Shown here in pieces: positions 1 through 11,603 of a DNA stretch of 64,000 bases. This DNA is from Geothrix sp. SG200 (GTDB taxonomy: Bacteria > Acidobacteriota > Holophagae > Holophagales > Holophagaceae). The translations under genes were made by a program, and so were the position numbers. The stretch is from contig NZ_JAKZFR010000001.1 in assembly GCF_022808935.1 (NCBI RefSeq), forward strand, positions 992,001-1,056,000, written 5' to 3'. Each line of letters opens with the position of its first letter. Within the stretch, counting starts at the first letter, position 1. The notes beneath the pieces were generated by a model that saw only the letters and a list, made by a program, of their open reading frames with translations, was not told where the DNA came from and ran no database searches.

Positions 1-1045
1 GGCCGAAGGATATGAAGGGCAGGGGGATGCCTTTGTTGGGGGCCAGGGACAGCACCACGCTCATGTTCATCAGAGCCTGCACCACCAGCAGCAGTACAAA
101 GCCCATGGCGCACAACTTCAGGAACGGGTCGTTCACGCGCCGGGCGATGCGGTGGCCGCGCCAGAGGATCGCGAGGAAGAGCGCCAGGATCGCCACAGTC
201 CCGATCAGGCCGGCTTCCTCGGCGATCACCGCGTAGATGAAATCCGTGTGCGCCTCGGGAAGAAAGAAGAGCTTCTGCTTGCCGCCGCCGAGCCCCACGC
301 CCATGAAGCCGCCGTTGCCGACAGCCACAAGGCTCTGGAGCGCCTGATGCCCCTTGCCGAGAGGGTCCGCCGAGGGATTGAGGAAGCTCGTCACCCGGGC
401 CAGGCGGTAGGGCGACAGCACCACGAAGGCGGTTCCCAGCGCGCCCAGGACGGGGATGGCCACGGCGAAGATCCACTTCGGAGCACCGCCGAGGAAGACC
501 ACCATCAACGTCACGAAGACAATGAGGAACGAGGTCCCGAAGTCAGGCTCGCGCAGGATGAGAGCCAGAGGAACCAGCATGATGCCGGCCAGGCCCAGGA
601 GCTTGGGCAGGGCGTCGCGATGGCTCGACCAGGCCTCGCGGTGGCGCACCATCCAACCGGCGGCGAGGAGCACCGACAGGGGCTTGAACAGCTCCGAGGG
701 TTGGAGGCTCATGGCCCCCAGGCGGATCCAGCGGTGGGCGCCGTTGACCTTGGGGCCGAAGAGGAGCACCGCCACCAGCAGGAGCACCAGGATCCCGTAC
801 GTGATCTGGAGCGGGCGGGAATGGTCTTGGAGCGGCGCCAGGTCCACCTGGGAGAGCGCCAGCATGAAGGCGATGCCGATGACGCCGCCCATGAGCTGGC
901 GGGTCAGGAAGGCGGTGGCCGCCGCGTGGTTCTGGGAAGCCTTGATGGCGGAGGCGGAGTAGATCCACACCATGCCGACCGCCACCAGCGCGAGTGCGAA
1001 CAGCACCAGCCAGCGGTCGACGGGGCGGCGGACATCCGGGGCCAT
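1..1045 (-). CDS. ftsW: FtsW, peptidoglycan glycosyltransferase of the divisome (3' end cut by window edge)
   Basis: Multipass SEDS-family membrane protein that polymerises lipid II at the division septum. The 348 visible residues carry SEDS hallmarks: NGAHRWI, LQPSELFKP, EPDFGTS, then the long conserved stretch with LGKGHQ, QKLFFLPEAHTDF and VIAEE, and finally GIPLPFISFG at the window edge. The HTDF..AVIAEE motif fits FtsW better than RodA. The ATG at 1045 opens MAPDVRRP ahead of the first membrane helix. It lies 8 bases downstream of the glmM stop and ends the bshC-to-ftsW run. The last C-terminal residues lie outside the window. Confidence 0.93.
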   Translation of the reverse strand, partial: MAPDVRRPVDRWLVLFALALVAVGMVWIYSASAIKASQNHAAATAFLTRQLMGGVIGIAFMLALSQVDLAPLQDHSRPLQITYGILVLLLVAVLLFGPKVNGAHRWIRLGAMSLQPSELFKPLSVLLAAGWMVRHREAWSSHRDALPKLLGLAGIMLVPLALILREPDFGTSFLIVFVTLMVVFLGGAPKWIFAVAIPVLGALGTAFVVLSPYRLARVTSFLNPSADPLGKGHQALQSLVAVGNGGFMGVGLGGGKQKLFFLPEAHTDFIYAVIAEEAGLIGTVAILALFLAILWRGHRIARRVNDPFLKLCAMGFVLLLVVQALMNMSVVLSLAPNKGIPLPFISFG

Positions 1046-1053
1046 GTCCGCTC

Positions 1054-2373
1054 CTAGGCCAGAGCCAGGTCGCGGCGGGCGGCGGTCTCGAGCTCGTGGA
1101 GGGCCTGGTCCACCCAGGCGGTCTCCTGGGCTTCCACCATGAGGCGGAGCTTGGGCTCCGTCCCGGACCAGCGCACCACCTGGCGCACGCCTTCGCCCCA
1201 GCGGGCGTCGATGGCGGCCATGGCGGCGACCAGGTCCGTGCAGGCCGCCACATCGCGGCGGTCTCTGGCGACCACATTCACCAGACGCTGGGGCCAGGGG
1301 CGGAAGGCCCAGGCCCAGCGGCGATCCGCAGGCCGATGCAAGAGCGCGCGGAGGATGCCGAGGGCGGCGGCCATGCCGTCACCGCTGGGGCCCACGCGCT
1401 TCTGGATGAGGTGCCCCGAGGCCTCCGCGGCCAGATCCCAGCCTCGCTTGGCCATCTCCCGCAGCAGGAACTTGTCCCCCACGGGGGTGCGGACGAAGGG
1501 GATCTCCGCACTGGCCAGGGCCTGGGCAAGGCCCCCGTTGGTCATCACGGTGCCCACCACGCCTGGCGGCGCGTCCCCGCTGGCTTTGCGGTCCTGGGCG
1601 AGCAGCCATACCATCTGGTCGCCGTCCACCAGGTCGCCCCGCCCATCCACCAGCAGGCAGCGGTCTCCGTCACCGTCGAAGGCGATGCCCAGCTGGGCGC
1701 CGCGAGCCACCACGGCTGCGGACAGGGCGTTGAGATGCGTGGAACCCACGCCCACGTTGATGGAAGGGCCATCGGCGGGCACACCGATCCAGTCGATGGC
1801 AGGGCCCCGGAAGAGCTCCTGGGCCGCCTCCGCCGTGGCTCCATGGGCGCAGTCGATGACCACGCCGAAGTTCCGGGGCAGGTCAATGCCGCCCAGGTGC
1901 CTCAGGTAGGGCCCGAGATCCAGATGCTCCGGGGGGATCGAGATGGTGGTCGGCTCGGGGATGGCCTCGAAGGCGGCCTCGATGGCTTGTTCCTGATCTT
2001 CCTCCAGCTTCTCGCCCAGTTCATTGAAGCCCTTGAGGCCGTTGTCCTCCGGCGGATTGTGGCTGGCGGAGATCATGAGACCCCAGGTCTTGGGGCCCTC
2101 CGCGCTCAGATGGGCCACGGTCCAGGCCACGGCCGGGGTCGGGACCATGCCGAGGACCAGTACCCTCAGGCCCATCCCGAGGCCCAGGATGAAAGCCTCG
2201 GACATGGGGCCGGAGCTGGACCTGGGATCCCAGCCGATCACCATCCGCTTTACGCCGGCTTTCCGGGCCACCTGGGCCCAGGCGGCGCCCCAGCGGGAGA
2301 CCTCTTCCAGGGTGAGGGGGGAGCGCAGGGCGACCCCGCGGATGCCGTCGGTTCCGAAGTAGCAGAGACTCAT
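1054..2373 (-). CDS. glmM: Phosphoglucosamine mutase
   Basis: Converts glucosamine-6-phosphate to glucosamine-1-phosphate for UDP-GlcNAc, peptidoglycan and, in this genome, probably bacillithiol precursor supply. The protein is 439 residues, normal for the family. FGTDGIRG is at the N-terminus, the phosphoserine loop SASHNP is at residues 102-107 (Ser104), the metal loop DGDGDR is at 233-238, and the substrate loop RWSGTEPKLR is near the C-terminus. It follows folP by 9 bases; the ftsH-folP-glmM order is conserved in many bacteria. Confidence 0.97.
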   Translation of the reverse strand: MSLCYFGTDGIRGVALRSPLTLEEVSRWGAAWAQVARKAGVKRMVIGWDPRSSSGPMSEAFILGLGMGLRVLVLGMVPTPAVAWTVAHLSAEGPKTWGLMISASHNPPEDNGLKGFNELGEKLEEDQEQAIEAAFEAIPEPTTISIPPEHLDLGPYLRHLGGIDLPRNFGVVIDCAHGATAEAAQELFRGPAIDWIGVPADGPSINVGVGSTHLNALSAAVVARGAQLGIAFDGDGDRCLLVDGRGDLVDGDQMVWLLAQDRKASGDAPPGVVGTVMTNGGLAQALASAEIPFVRTPVGDKFLLREMAKRGWDLAAEASGHLIQKRVGPSGDGMAAALGILRALLHRPADRRWAWAFRPWPQRLVNVVARDRRDVAACTDLVAAMAAIDARWGEGVRQVVRWSGTEPKLRLMVEAQETAWVDQALHELETAARRDLALA

Positions 2374-2382
2374 GCCGGAAGT

Positions 2383-3194
2383 TTACCTGATGGCGTGCGT
2401 CCTGAAGACTTTGTATCCCCACCCCGCAGCCTCGGCGTGGGCGGCGGCCGTGAGGCCGTCCCGTTGATCCGGGGCGAGGGACATGCCGGCGCGGGCCACC
2501 AGGAACCGCTTGCGAGAGATGCCGATGCACATTCGTGCGGCGGACCACACAAGCGCCTCCGGCAGCCGGGGGAGGGCGTTCCAGAGGGCAAGGTCCTCGG
2601 CGAAGGTGGTGCCAAAGCCGAAGCCGGGGTCCAGCAATACGCGCTGGTCCGCGATGCCGGCGCCCCGCAAGCGGTCTCGGACCCCCATCAGCTCCGCGAT
2701 GGCCAGGGACGCGTCCTTCGGGGCGGGATCATCATAGGGGGGCATGAGGAAGCCCTCGCCCTGGCACCGGCTGCGCATGGCGATGAGGCCGCAGGCGGAG
2801 CCGGCGGCCAGCTCCAGCATGGCGGGGTCGGCCAGGCCAGCCACGTCGTTGATGACGGCGATCCCTGCGTCCAGGCCCTTCGCAGCCACCGCGGCGTGCC
2901 GGGTGTCCAGGCTGAGGGGAATGTCCGGCAGAGCATCCCGCAGCGCCGCCAGGACAGGCTCCAGGCGGCCCCATTCCGTGGTGGCGTCCACCACGGCGGA
3001 TCCGGGGCGGGTGCTTTCGGCACCCAGGTCGAGCATGCGGGCCCCGGCGGCCACGAGGTGCCGGGCCTGGGTCAGGGCCGCAGAGGGATCCAGGTAGCGT
3101 CCCCCGTCGCTGAAGGAGTCCGGCGTCAGATTGAGGATGCCAAGGAAAAGGGGACCACCCTCCAGGAGCGGTCCCCATTGAAACGGTGCGGACT

Positions 3195-3198
<4 letters not shown>
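2383..3198 (-). CDS. folP: Dihydropteroate synthase
   Basis: Condenses 6-hydroxymethyl-dihydropterin pyrophosphate with p-aminobenzoate in folate synthesis; it is the target of sulfonamides. The 271 residues include the two PROSITE-type signatures: [14 protein letters not shown] (about 20-33) and [11 protein letters not shown] (about 57-67). [22 protein letters not shown] and the C-terminal SRKRFL follow. Its ATG overlaps the ftsH stop as ATGA, implying translational coupling. The pabB gene at 17359-18654 would supply the pABA branch. Confidence 0.96.
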
Positions 3199-5123
<1,925 letters not shown>

Positions 5124-5127
5124 AGGG

Positions 5128-6147
5128 TCACTCCTTCGGGCCTTCGCCCAAGTGTCCTTCCAGTGTACTAGGCCCCGGAAGGCGGCTGAACCTAAGATGC
5201 ACGTAATCGCCCTCTGGTTCGGAATCCAGATGGAAATTCCCCCAGGAGGAAGGCTTGCGGCCCCTCTCAAGGCGCGCGGCGAGCCAGGGCGCGAGGCCCC
5301 GCAACAGGGCCGCCTCCCGCGGCCAGTCGAGTCGGCGGAAGGCGCATTCCAGCGTCCAGCGCAGCTCCGGCTCGGCCCACGCGCCTCGCTGGAAGGTGAT
5401 TCCATGATCGGCAATGGACCAGCGGGTGCCCTCCCAGCCAGCGATGAGCAGACCCGCCAGGTGCTTGGCCTCCTCAGCCTGGAGGTGGGTCTCGAACAGA
5501 TGGCGGTCCAGGTCGGGCGCCTCTCGCCGCAGGGTGTCGAGGAGGGGCCGCCAGCGGTTCCGCGCCGTGAAGGGCTCGGCGTTGCTGGCGTCTTCCCGCC
5601 AGGGGATGCCCCGGGCCGCCAGGTAGGACCTCAGATCGGCGCGGCGGATCTCCGCCAGGGGCGACCAGCGGAGGCCCTGACGCGGCGCCAGAGGCTGCAG
5701 GCAGCCCAGGCCGCCGCCCCGGGTCAGGCGCAGGAAGACGGTCTCTGTGTGGTCGTCCAGGGTGTGGCCCGTGGCCACGGCTGTCGCGCCGCTCTGCCTG
5801 GCTTCCTGGCGGAACCAATCCCACCGGAGGGCCCGGGCGGCCATCTCGAGGCCAAGCCGGTGGGCATCCGCGTGAGCCCTGACGCCGAGGGTGGCCTCGG
5901 CGAGATCCAGGTTGAGGGCGCGGCAGAGCTGGCGCACGAAGTCCGCATCCTCCCCCGACTCCGCGCGCAGGCCGTGGTCCGCGTGGAGTACGGCCAGATC
6001 CAGGTCCAGGCTCTTCCGGAGCGTCCACAGGAGCATGAGGAGCGCGGTCGAATCCCCGCCGCCCGAGCAGGCCACCAGCACGCGGCCATGGACGCCATCG
6101 CCCCGGCGCTGGATCTGCGCGAACAGGTCGGATTCGAACCGGTTCAT
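5128..6147 (-). CDS. tilS: tRNA(Ile)-lysidine synthase
   Basis: Modifies cytidine 34 of the CAU-anticodon tRNA-Ile to lysidine so that it reads AUA. It has 339 residues with the N-type ATP pyrophosphatase loop SGGGDS at 28-33, followed by HADHGLR and [15 protein letters not shown], typical of TilS. The ATG at 6147 overlaps the bshB stop (ATGA). The frame is open further upstream, but that part is antisense-like shadow of bshB. The ftsH ribosome binding site lies just beyond the tilS stop. C-terminal conservation is weaker, as usual in this family. Confidence 0.93.
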   Translation of the reverse strand: MNRFESDLFAQIQRRGDGVHGRVLVACSGGGDSTALLMLLWTLRKSLDLDLAVLHADHGLRAESGEDADFVRQLCRALNLDLAEATLGVRAHADAHRLGLEMAARALRWDWFRQEARQSGATAVATGHTLDDHTETVFLRLTRGGGLGCLQPLAPRQGLRWSPLAEIRRADLRSYLAARGIPWREDASNAEPFTARNRWRPLLDTLRREAPDLDRHLFETHLQAEEAKHLAGLLIAGWEGTRWSIADHGITFQRGAWAEPELRWTLECAFRRLDWPREAALLRGLAPWLAARLERGRKPSSWGNFHLDSEPEGDYVHLRFSRLPGPSTLEGHLGEGPKE

Positions 6148-6863
6148 GCGGGGGGGTCCAGCCGTCCCACGAGTTCCAGCAGCGCCTTCGGCACGGGCAG
6201 GTCGCACCAGAGCGCCTCGGCCCATTCGCACATGCGCAGGGAGCCCCAGTGCATGGCCCGGCCCACGACACCTCGGCGGAAGGCGGGATGGGCGATCCGC
6301 GTGACGGGCTGGGAGGGATCCTGGTTGAACTGGCTCCCGAAGGCGTCGAAGGCGGCCATGCGGCGGGCCCACACAGCGCTCACGTCGACCAGCAGGTGCG
6401 GCTGGGCCGGGTTCTCGCCGCCGGCCCAGGCCACCGCCTCCGGCCGCCAGGGCGTCCCGGGGCAGGGGTAGTTCTTCAGACCCGCGTAGTAGGCGGCTTC
6501 CCGGGCCAGGCGATGGGCCCGGCGGTGATCGGGGTGGCGGTCGTCCGGGGCGGGGAGGATCAGCACCCGGGGCCGCATCCGGCGGATCTCCGCCATGAGG
6601 CGGATTCGGAAGGCCTCATCCTCCGTGAACCTCCCGTCGGGGAAATCGAGGACCGTGCGGGTCACGCCGAGGATTCGTGCCGCCTCCTGCGCCTCGGCGC
6701 GGCGGGTCTCCGCGGTACCGCGGGTGCCGAGGTCGCCGCTGGTGAGATCCAGGATGGCCGCCCTCATCCCCCGATCCGAGGCCAGGGCCAGGATCCCGCC
6801 CACGTGGACTTCCACGTCGTCGGGGTGGGCGCCAAGGGCGAGCAGATCCAAATCGTGGCTCAT
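6144..6863 (-). CDS. bshB: Bacillithiol biosynthesis deacetylase BshB (PIG-L/LmbE family)
   Basis: Predicted zinc-dependent deacetylase of GlcNAc-malate, the second step of bacillithiol synthesis. It has 239 residues. The N-terminal AHPDDVE motif (His13, Asp15, Asp16) and the downstream HPDHRRAH supply the zinc and catalytic residues; SGDLGTRGT and AYYAGLKNY are typical of the BshB1 subgroup. Its coupling to bshC (ATGA overlap at 6860-6863) supports the thiol role over other PIG-L functions. The glycosyltransferase BshA is not in this window. Confidence 0.9.
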   Translation of the reverse strand: MSHDLDLLALGAHPDDVEVHVGGILALASDRGMRAAILDLTSGDLGTRGTAETRRAEAQEAARILGVTRTVLDFPDGRFTEDEAFRIRLMAEIRRMRPRVLILPAPDDRHPDHRRAHRLAREAAYYAGLKNYPCPGTPWRPEAVAWAGGENPAQPHLLVDVSAVWARRMAAFDAFGSQFNQDPSQPVTRIAHPAFRRGVVGRAMHWGSLRMCEWAEALWCDLPVPKALLELVGRLDPPA

Positions 6864-8029
6864 GGTTCCTCCACCAAGATCACGGGGGCGCCGTCCATGC
6901 GCGCCAGGATGGCTTCCAGCAGGGCTTCGTTCCTCAGCCAGGTGAGGCCCGGGATGACCCGCTCCTGGGGGGCGCCGAAAGGGAAGAGGGCCTGGCGGAG
7001 CCGCTCGGGGTCACCGCCCACCATGGCTGCGGCCGCTTCCCTGTGCAGGCGCCGGTCCAGCTTTGCCAGTCGCTGTCGCGTGCGCTCCTGCTCCTGCCGG
7101 AATCGGGCCTGGAGGGAGGCCGGCCACCCTTCGTCCGGATTCGTGGTCTGGAACTTGGAACTTGGGAGCTCGCCCGGCCAGGCGGCGAGGCGGTCCCAGG
7201 CGCCCAGGCGCAGGGCCTCCAGGTGGCCCGGGGTGGCATGGAAGCCCGTCGGCACCACGTAGACACTGGGGCGCGGAAGGATCTTCGGCGCCGGAAGGTC
7301 CACGCGTTCCCAGAGAGGCTCGCAGAGCCGCCAGTAGGCACGCTCCGAAGGACCCAGGACCACCGCGGCCACGGGCATCAGCAGGGACTGCATCAGGGGA
7401 CGGATGGCCGCCCCGGGGCTGAGCCAACGGCCCGCGGGCAGGGTTTGGCCGGGGTCCAGGCGCTCGCGATGGCCGGTCCGGGGGTCCAGCGAGAACCAGG
7501 CGGCCTGCACGCGGGGATCCAGGGGCAGCGGGGCGCCTTCCGCCTCCAGCCGCCCCGCCTGCCGGACCAGGTCGGCTTCCAGGCCAAGGCTCCGCCAGCG
7601 CTCCAGTTCCGCCTGGATGGGCTGGCGCACGGTGGGGTTCGTGGGGGAGAAGGGACGGAGACCGCGATCCCAGAGAGCCCGACCCAGGGCCAGGACATGG
7701 CCGCGCAGAGTGGGCTCATCGGGCGTCGGTACGGGGCCCCAGAGGGCCTCCGCCTCGGCCTGGTGGACGGAGGTCCAGGGCAGCCAGCCGGTGGCTGTGC
7801 CCAGCCTCGCGTCGAAGCGGAACCGGTGACGGGCGAGGCGGCCCCCAGTCACGCCGACGACGGACGCCACCTCAGCCCGATCATGGTCTTCGTCGGCCAG
7901 CCAATAGACCGCCTCGGCCCCGGTTCGGCGGGCCTCGGCCAGGGCGGCGAGGGCCTTGGCCACGGACAGGGCGGGGCTCCAACCGGCGCCGATCTGCTGG
8001 CCGGTGGCGATGACGGGCTTGGGATTCAC
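6860..8029 (-). CDS. bshC: Short BshC, putative cysteine-adding enzyme of bacillithiol synthesis
   Basis: BshC is thought to ligate cysteine to glucosamine-malate. This protein keeps family landmarks: VIATGQQIGAG near the N-terminus, YWLADEDHD, LSPGAAIRPLMQS and PRPSVYVVP, plus a charged coiled-coil-like stretch near the end. From the GTG at 8029 it has only 389 residues against roughly 540 in Bacillus. The GTG is chosen because GGGGGAAGG lies just upstream and because the frame further upstream overlaps the plus-strand gene at 8106. The N-terminal segment of about 80 residues that normally precedes the GQQ motif is absent. A doubled CAAGTTC word sits inside the gene at 7150-7167. Confidence 0.82.
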   Translation of the reverse strand: MNPKPVIATGQQIGAGWSPALSVAKALAALAEARRTGAEAVYWLADEDHDRAEVASVVGVTGGRLARHRFRFDARLGTATGWLPWTSVHQAEAEALWGPVPTPDEPTLRGHVLALGRALWDRGLRPFSPTNPTVRQPIQAELERWRSLGLEADLVRQAGRLEAEGAPLPLDPRVQAAWFSLDPRTGHRERLDPGQTLPAGRWLSPGAAIRPLMQSLLMPVAAVVLGPSERAYWRLCEPLWERVDLPAPKILPRPSVYVVPTGFHATPGHLEALRLGAWDRLAAWPGELPSSKFQTTNPDEGWPASLQARFRQEQERTRQRLAKLDRRLHREAAAAMVGGDPERLRQALFPFGAPQERVIPGLTWLRNEALLEAILARMDGAPVILVEEP

Positions 8030-8105
8030 GGCCTTCCCCCTCTGTTCATCTCGGGCCTTTTCAGTCGGCGCGTCGTACCCATGGGCCCAGCCTAACCGAT
8101 CTGCC

Positions 8106-8579
8106 ATGCTCGACGGCATGTGGAGCGTGGAACCCTGGATTCCCCCCGCCTCGCCGGATCTCGGGGCGCTGGCCATGGAGGCGGCGGACGCGGCCGGCTT
8201 GGCTTCCTTGAGGGCCTGGCCGGACATCCGTAAGGGCGGCATCGGGTTCGGCAACCTTCCCCCCTTCTTGTGCTGGCGCGGGAAAGCTGAGGGTCGGTGG
8301 CACCTGGTGCTGGTCCAGGCCCGGGAGGTCGGCGCACGGGTGCCCGGCGCTCGCACCGCACCGCTGCCGGAGGACTGGCTTGAGGGGTTGGATCTCGAGT
8401 CCCTGGGTCGCCCTCTCCGCCTGCATCCGGATTTCCCGGGCGGCGCAGCGGTCCATGTGGTCCACCTCTCCGGCGCTGACCAGTTCCAGGTCAGGAGCCT
8501 CGGTCCAGAGGCCCCGGGCCTGGTCTCCGAAGTCCTGAAACGCATCAGCCACATCCAAACCTGGCATCCCGCCGATTAG
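8106..8579 (+). CDS. Hypothetical protein, 157 residues
   Basis: I do not recognise this protein. It starts MLDGMWSVEP, has no signal peptide or membrane segment, and contains a well-composed central part (WHLVLVQAREVGARV) with hydrophobic and charged residues alternating as in a folded alpha/beta domain. The start could also be the ATG at 8118; neither has a clear ribosome binding site. It is divergent from bshC with 76 bases between, and ends 19 bases before the MgtC/DUF4010 gene, so the two could be co-transcribed. Confidence 0.6.
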   Translation: MLDGMWSVEPWIPPASPDLGALAMEAADAAGLASLRAWPDIRKGGIGFGNLPPFLCWRGKAEGRWHLVLVQAREVGARVPGARTAPLPEDWLEGLDLESLGRPLRLHPDFPGGAAVHVVHLSGADQFQVRSLGPEAPGLVSEVLKRISHIQTWHPAD

Positions 8580-8598
8580 AGACCAACGGGAGCGCACC

Positions 8599-9900
8599 AT
8601 GCTGACCCTCGACTTCTCCACCCTGAAGGAAGCCATCATGGCCGCCGCCCTGGGCCTGATGATGGGGCTGGAGCGGGAGAGCAGCGGGTTCGAGCGGAGC
8701 CGCGAGAGCCAGGAGGCGCTGAACCGCCGCGAGACCGACCGCGTCGAGGGCCTTCAGGGCGCCCTGGGGGCGCGCACCTTCGCCCTGCTGACCCTTCTGG
8801 GCTGGATTTCGGTGAAGGTGGGGGGCGGAAGCCTCGCCATGCCCATCGCCGTCCAGGCCTTCGCGGCGATCCTGATCGGCCTCTTCTATTTCCGGAACAG
8901 TTCGCCGGACCGCGGGCTGACCACGGAGGTCGCCGCCCTGGCCGCGCCGCTGCTGGGCATGCTCCTCACCCGGGACGCCCTGCTGGCGGTGGCGCTGGCC
9001 GTGATCATGACCCTGCTCCTGCTGTCCAAGCCCTGGATCCGCGCCTGGATCCCCCGGCTCCATCGCGAGGACCTGATCGCGGCGATGCAGCTGCTCCTCG
9101 TCTTCGCCATCCTTCTGCCGCTGCTGCCGTCCCGGGTGCTGGATCCGTGGGGCGTGCTTTCGCCGCAGAAGGTGGGGTGGATGGTGGCTCTGGTGGCGTC
9201 CGTGGATTTTCTGGGGTACGCCCTTAGCCGTGTGCTGGGATCCAGGCGGGGGGCCGCGCTGACGGGCCTGGTGGGTGGGATGGTCAGTTCGACGGTGGTG
9301 GCCGTCACCATGTCCAGGCAGGCCCGGGAGCACCCTTCGATGCGGAGCGCCGGCCAGGTGGCCGTGATGCTGGCTTGCGCCACCATGGCGGTTCGCGTGG
9401 CCTTCCTCGCGGGAGTCGTCGGCGGAGGGAGTCTCCTCCGTCCGCTCCTGCTGCCCATGGCAGCCATGGTGGCGACCTTGCTGGCTGCGACCTGGTGGAT
9501 GTACCGGTCCGGCGAGGGCCTGGGTGTCGGTACGGACGACATGCCCCTGCGCAACCCCTTCCACCTGAAACGCGCCCTGGCCTGGGGCCTGGCCCTGGCC
9601 ACGGTCTTGCTCCTGTCGGCCGCGGCCCGGGCCTGGTTCGGGGATCGGGGGCTGCTGGTGACGGCCGGGATCTCAGGACTGGCGGATGTGACGCCCATTA
9701 CCCTGGCGGTGAGCAGCCAGGTCCACTCGATCGGCCTGGATTCCCGGACGGCCGTCCTGGCCATCGTCCTGGCCATCGGCGCGAACACCCTCGCCAAGGC
9801 CGGATTCGCTTGGATCTCCGGCGGCCGTGCCTTCGGCATGCGCCTGACCGCCATGCTGGCTGCCTCGCTGGTGGCGGCTCTGGCGATGGTGGTTCTCTGA
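8599..9900 (+). CDS. MgtC/SapB-DUF4010 family inner membrane protein
   Basis: 433-residue polytopic membrane protein with roughly a dozen hydrophobic segments. The N-terminal part (AALGLMMGLERE, then GLQGALGARTFALLTLLGW) resembles the MgtC/SapB domain. The C-terminal half (GLVGGMVSSTVVAVTMSRQAREHPS and ISGLADVTPITLAVSS) matches the DUF4010 permease-like domain. Its substrate is unknown; MgtC relatives are tied to magnesium homeostasis and ATP synthase control, and direct transport is unproven. GGGAG upstream of the ATG supports the start. Confidence 0.85.
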   Translation: MLTLDFSTLKEAIMAAALGLMMGLERESSGFERSRESQEALNRRETDRVEGLQGALGARTFALLTLLGWISVKVGGGSLAMPIAVQAFAAILIGLFYFRNSSPDRGLTTEVAALAAPLLGMLLTRDALLAVALAVIMTLLLLSKPWIRAWIPRLHREDLIAAMQLLLVFAILLPLLPSRVLDPWGVLSPQKVGWMVALVASVDFLGYALSRVLGSRRGAALTGLVGGMVSSTVVAVTMSRQAREHPSMRSAGQVAVMLACATMAVRVAFLAGVVGGGSLLRPLLLPMAAMVATLLAATWWMYRSGEGLGVGTDDMPLRNPFHLKRALAWGLALATVLLLSAAARAWFGDRGLLVTAGISGLADVTPITLAVSSQVHSIGLDSRTAVLAIVLAIGANTLAKAGFAWISGGRAFGMRLTAMLAASLVAALAMVVL

Positions 9901-9918
9901 AACCTGTGCCCGCAGGGC

Positions 9919-10104
9919 CTATTTCCCGCGGTTGCTCATTCGCGTATGAGCGACGCCGCTCTTGCCCTGGGGCCGGGCGGAAGCTTTGACCACAGGCTTG
10001 GGGTGGGCATCGGCCTTCGGTTTTCCGGTGGTGGACACTGGAACCGGCTTGTCCGCGGCCTGGACCTGCTTCAGGAGATCGGCGGGGACGAGTGGCTTGG
10101 TCAT
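9919..10104 (-). CDS. Small basic hypothetical protein, 61 residues
   Basis: Short, lysine-, proline- and alanine-rich protein starting MTKPLVPADLLKQ and ending RMSNRGK. It looks intrinsically disordered, has no cysteines and no membrane segment. AGGAG seven bases before the ATG at 10104 is a good ribosome binding site and is the main reason to call it. Function unknown; the basic tail would suit nucleic-acid contact, which is only a guess. Confidence 0.5.
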   Translation of the reverse strand: MTKPLVPADLLKQVQAADKPVPVSTTGKPKADAHPKPVVKASARPQGKSGVAHTRMSNRGK

Positions 10105-10244
10105 GGGAGTGCTCCTGGCTTCGATTCTAGCCCAGCATGCCAATGCCCCGTCGGCGCGGATGTGACTGACCTCAAATCGCATGCTCCCCAGCCGGGGTTA
10201 ATCTGGATTGAGGCGGGGCGCAGCCTGGGCCTTCCAGGGGGGGG

Positions 10245-11582
10245 ATGACCATGGTGACAGCGGCGGGGGAACGCATGGTGGAAGCGGCCCTGAGCTCCTT
10301 CGACGCCTGGCGGGCCGCCTCCCGCCTGGAGCGCAGGCGGCTCATCGACGCCTGGCTCGGGGAGGTGGGCCACGCGAGAGAGGAACTCGCGCGTCTCCTG
10401 ACCCAGGAGACCGGCAAGCCCATCACCCTGGCGCGGGGCGAGGTGGGCCGGGCCGAGGCGACCCTCCGGGCAACCGCCGAGGCGATCGGGACCTTCGGGG
10501 AGGAGGCGGTGCCCTACGACCTGATGGCCGGCGCGGATGGCTGCCGGGCGATTTTCCGGCGCTTCCCCGTAGGACCCGTCCTGGCGATCACGCCCTTCAA
10601 CTTCCCCGTGAACCTGGCGGTCCACAAGCTTGGACCGGCCCTGGCCGCGGGCTGCAGCGCCATCTGGAAGCCCTGCCCCCAGGCGCCTCTCACCTCGACG
10701 CTGCTGTGGGACACATTCGAGACGGCCCGCCGGGGCACCGGGGCGCCCGCCGGCCTGCTCCAGCTGGCGCCCTCGGATCCAGTCTCGGCCGAGGCCATGG
10801 CGAAGGATCCGCGCATCGCGGCGGTGAGCTTCACCGGCTCCGAGCGGGTAGGGCGGCATCTGGAGCAGGTGCTCGCCGGCAAGCGGCTGCTTCTGGAGCT
10901 GGGCGGCAACGGCGCTGTGGTGGTGGATGAAGGGGTGGATGCCGCGGCTGTGGCGCGCTCGCTGGCGCCCGCCGCCGTGGCCGGAGCGGGGCAGAGCTGC
11001 TCCAAGGCCCAGCGGATCTATGTGCACCGGAACCTCTGGGAGTCCTTCGCCCCGGCCTTCGTGGCGGCCGTGAAGGCCATGCCCGTGGGCGATCCCATGG
11101 ATCCCGCCACCGTGGTCGGTCCCCTCATCGACGAGGCCACGGCCCGCCGCATGGACGAGGGCCTCGACCGGGCGGTGGCTGCGGGCGCCGAAGTGCTCCT
11201 GCGGGGATCCCGGCAGGGGGCGCTGTTGCCGCCCGCCATCCTTGCGGGTCTGCCCGAAGACGACCCCTTCCAATGCGAGGAGGCTTTCTCCCCCATCACG
11301 GTGCTTACGCCTGTGGACAGCTTCGAGGAGGGCCTCGACCGGGCCGCCGCCACGCGCTATGGCTTGCGGGCCAGCGCCTACAGCCGGGACCAGCGGCACC
11401 TCCGCCTGGCGGAGGCGAGCCTGCGGGCCGGGGGCGTCCTGCTGAACCTGCCGCCCACCTTCCGGCTGGATGCGGCCCCGTTCGGTGGGGTGCGGGCCAG
11501 CGGCAACGGATTCGAAGGTCCCCGGTGGGCGATGGAGGGCTTCACCGAAGGCCGTCTCATCGTCGAAGGTCCGGCCCTGTAA
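10245..11582 (+). CDS. NAD(P)-dependent aldehyde dehydrogenase
   Basis: 445-residue member of the ALDH superfamily that oxidises an aldehyde to the acid. Visible landmarks are the TPFNFP loop (Asn119), the nucleotide-binding FTGSERVG (196-203), general base Glu218 in LELGG, and nucleophile Cys252 in [12 protein letters not shown]. The serine-rich setting SCSK and the short N-terminus are closest to succinate-semialdehyde-type or broad-range enzymes; the substrate cannot be fixed from sequence. A strong GGGGG tract precedes the ATG. The divergent spacer to 10104 contains TAATCT at 10199, a possible -10. Confidence 0.9.
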   Translation: MTMVTAAGERMVEAALSSFDAWRAASRLERRRLIDAWLGEVGHAREELARLLTQETGKPITLARGEVGRAEATLRATAEAIGTFGEEAVPYDLMAGADGCRAIFRRFPVGPVLAITPFNFPVNLAVHKLGPALAAGCSAIWKPCPQAPLTSTLLWDTFETARRGTGAPAGLLQLAPSDPVSAEAMAKDPRIAAVSFTGSERVGRHLEQVLAGKRLLLELGGNGAVVVDEGVDAAAVARSLAPAAVAGAGQSCSKAQRIYVHRNLWESFAPAFVAAVKAMPVGDPMDPATVVGPLIDEATARRMDEGLDRAVAAGAEVLLRGSRQGALLPPAILAGLPEDDPFQCEEAFSPITVLTPVDSFEEGLDRAAATRYGLRASAYSRDQRHLRLAEASLRAGGVLLNLPPTFRLDAAPFGGVRASGNGFEGPRWAMEGFTEGRLIVEGPAL

Positions 11583-11603
11583 GAATCGACCTGGAGCCGA
11601 CCC

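Noticed and set aside
5124-5414. Extended FtsH N-terminus from the upstream ATG at 5414
   Set aside because: The added 97 residues overlap tilS, are Arg/Pro/Ser-rich and do not resemble FtsH; the TTG at 5123 has an ideal ribosome binding site.
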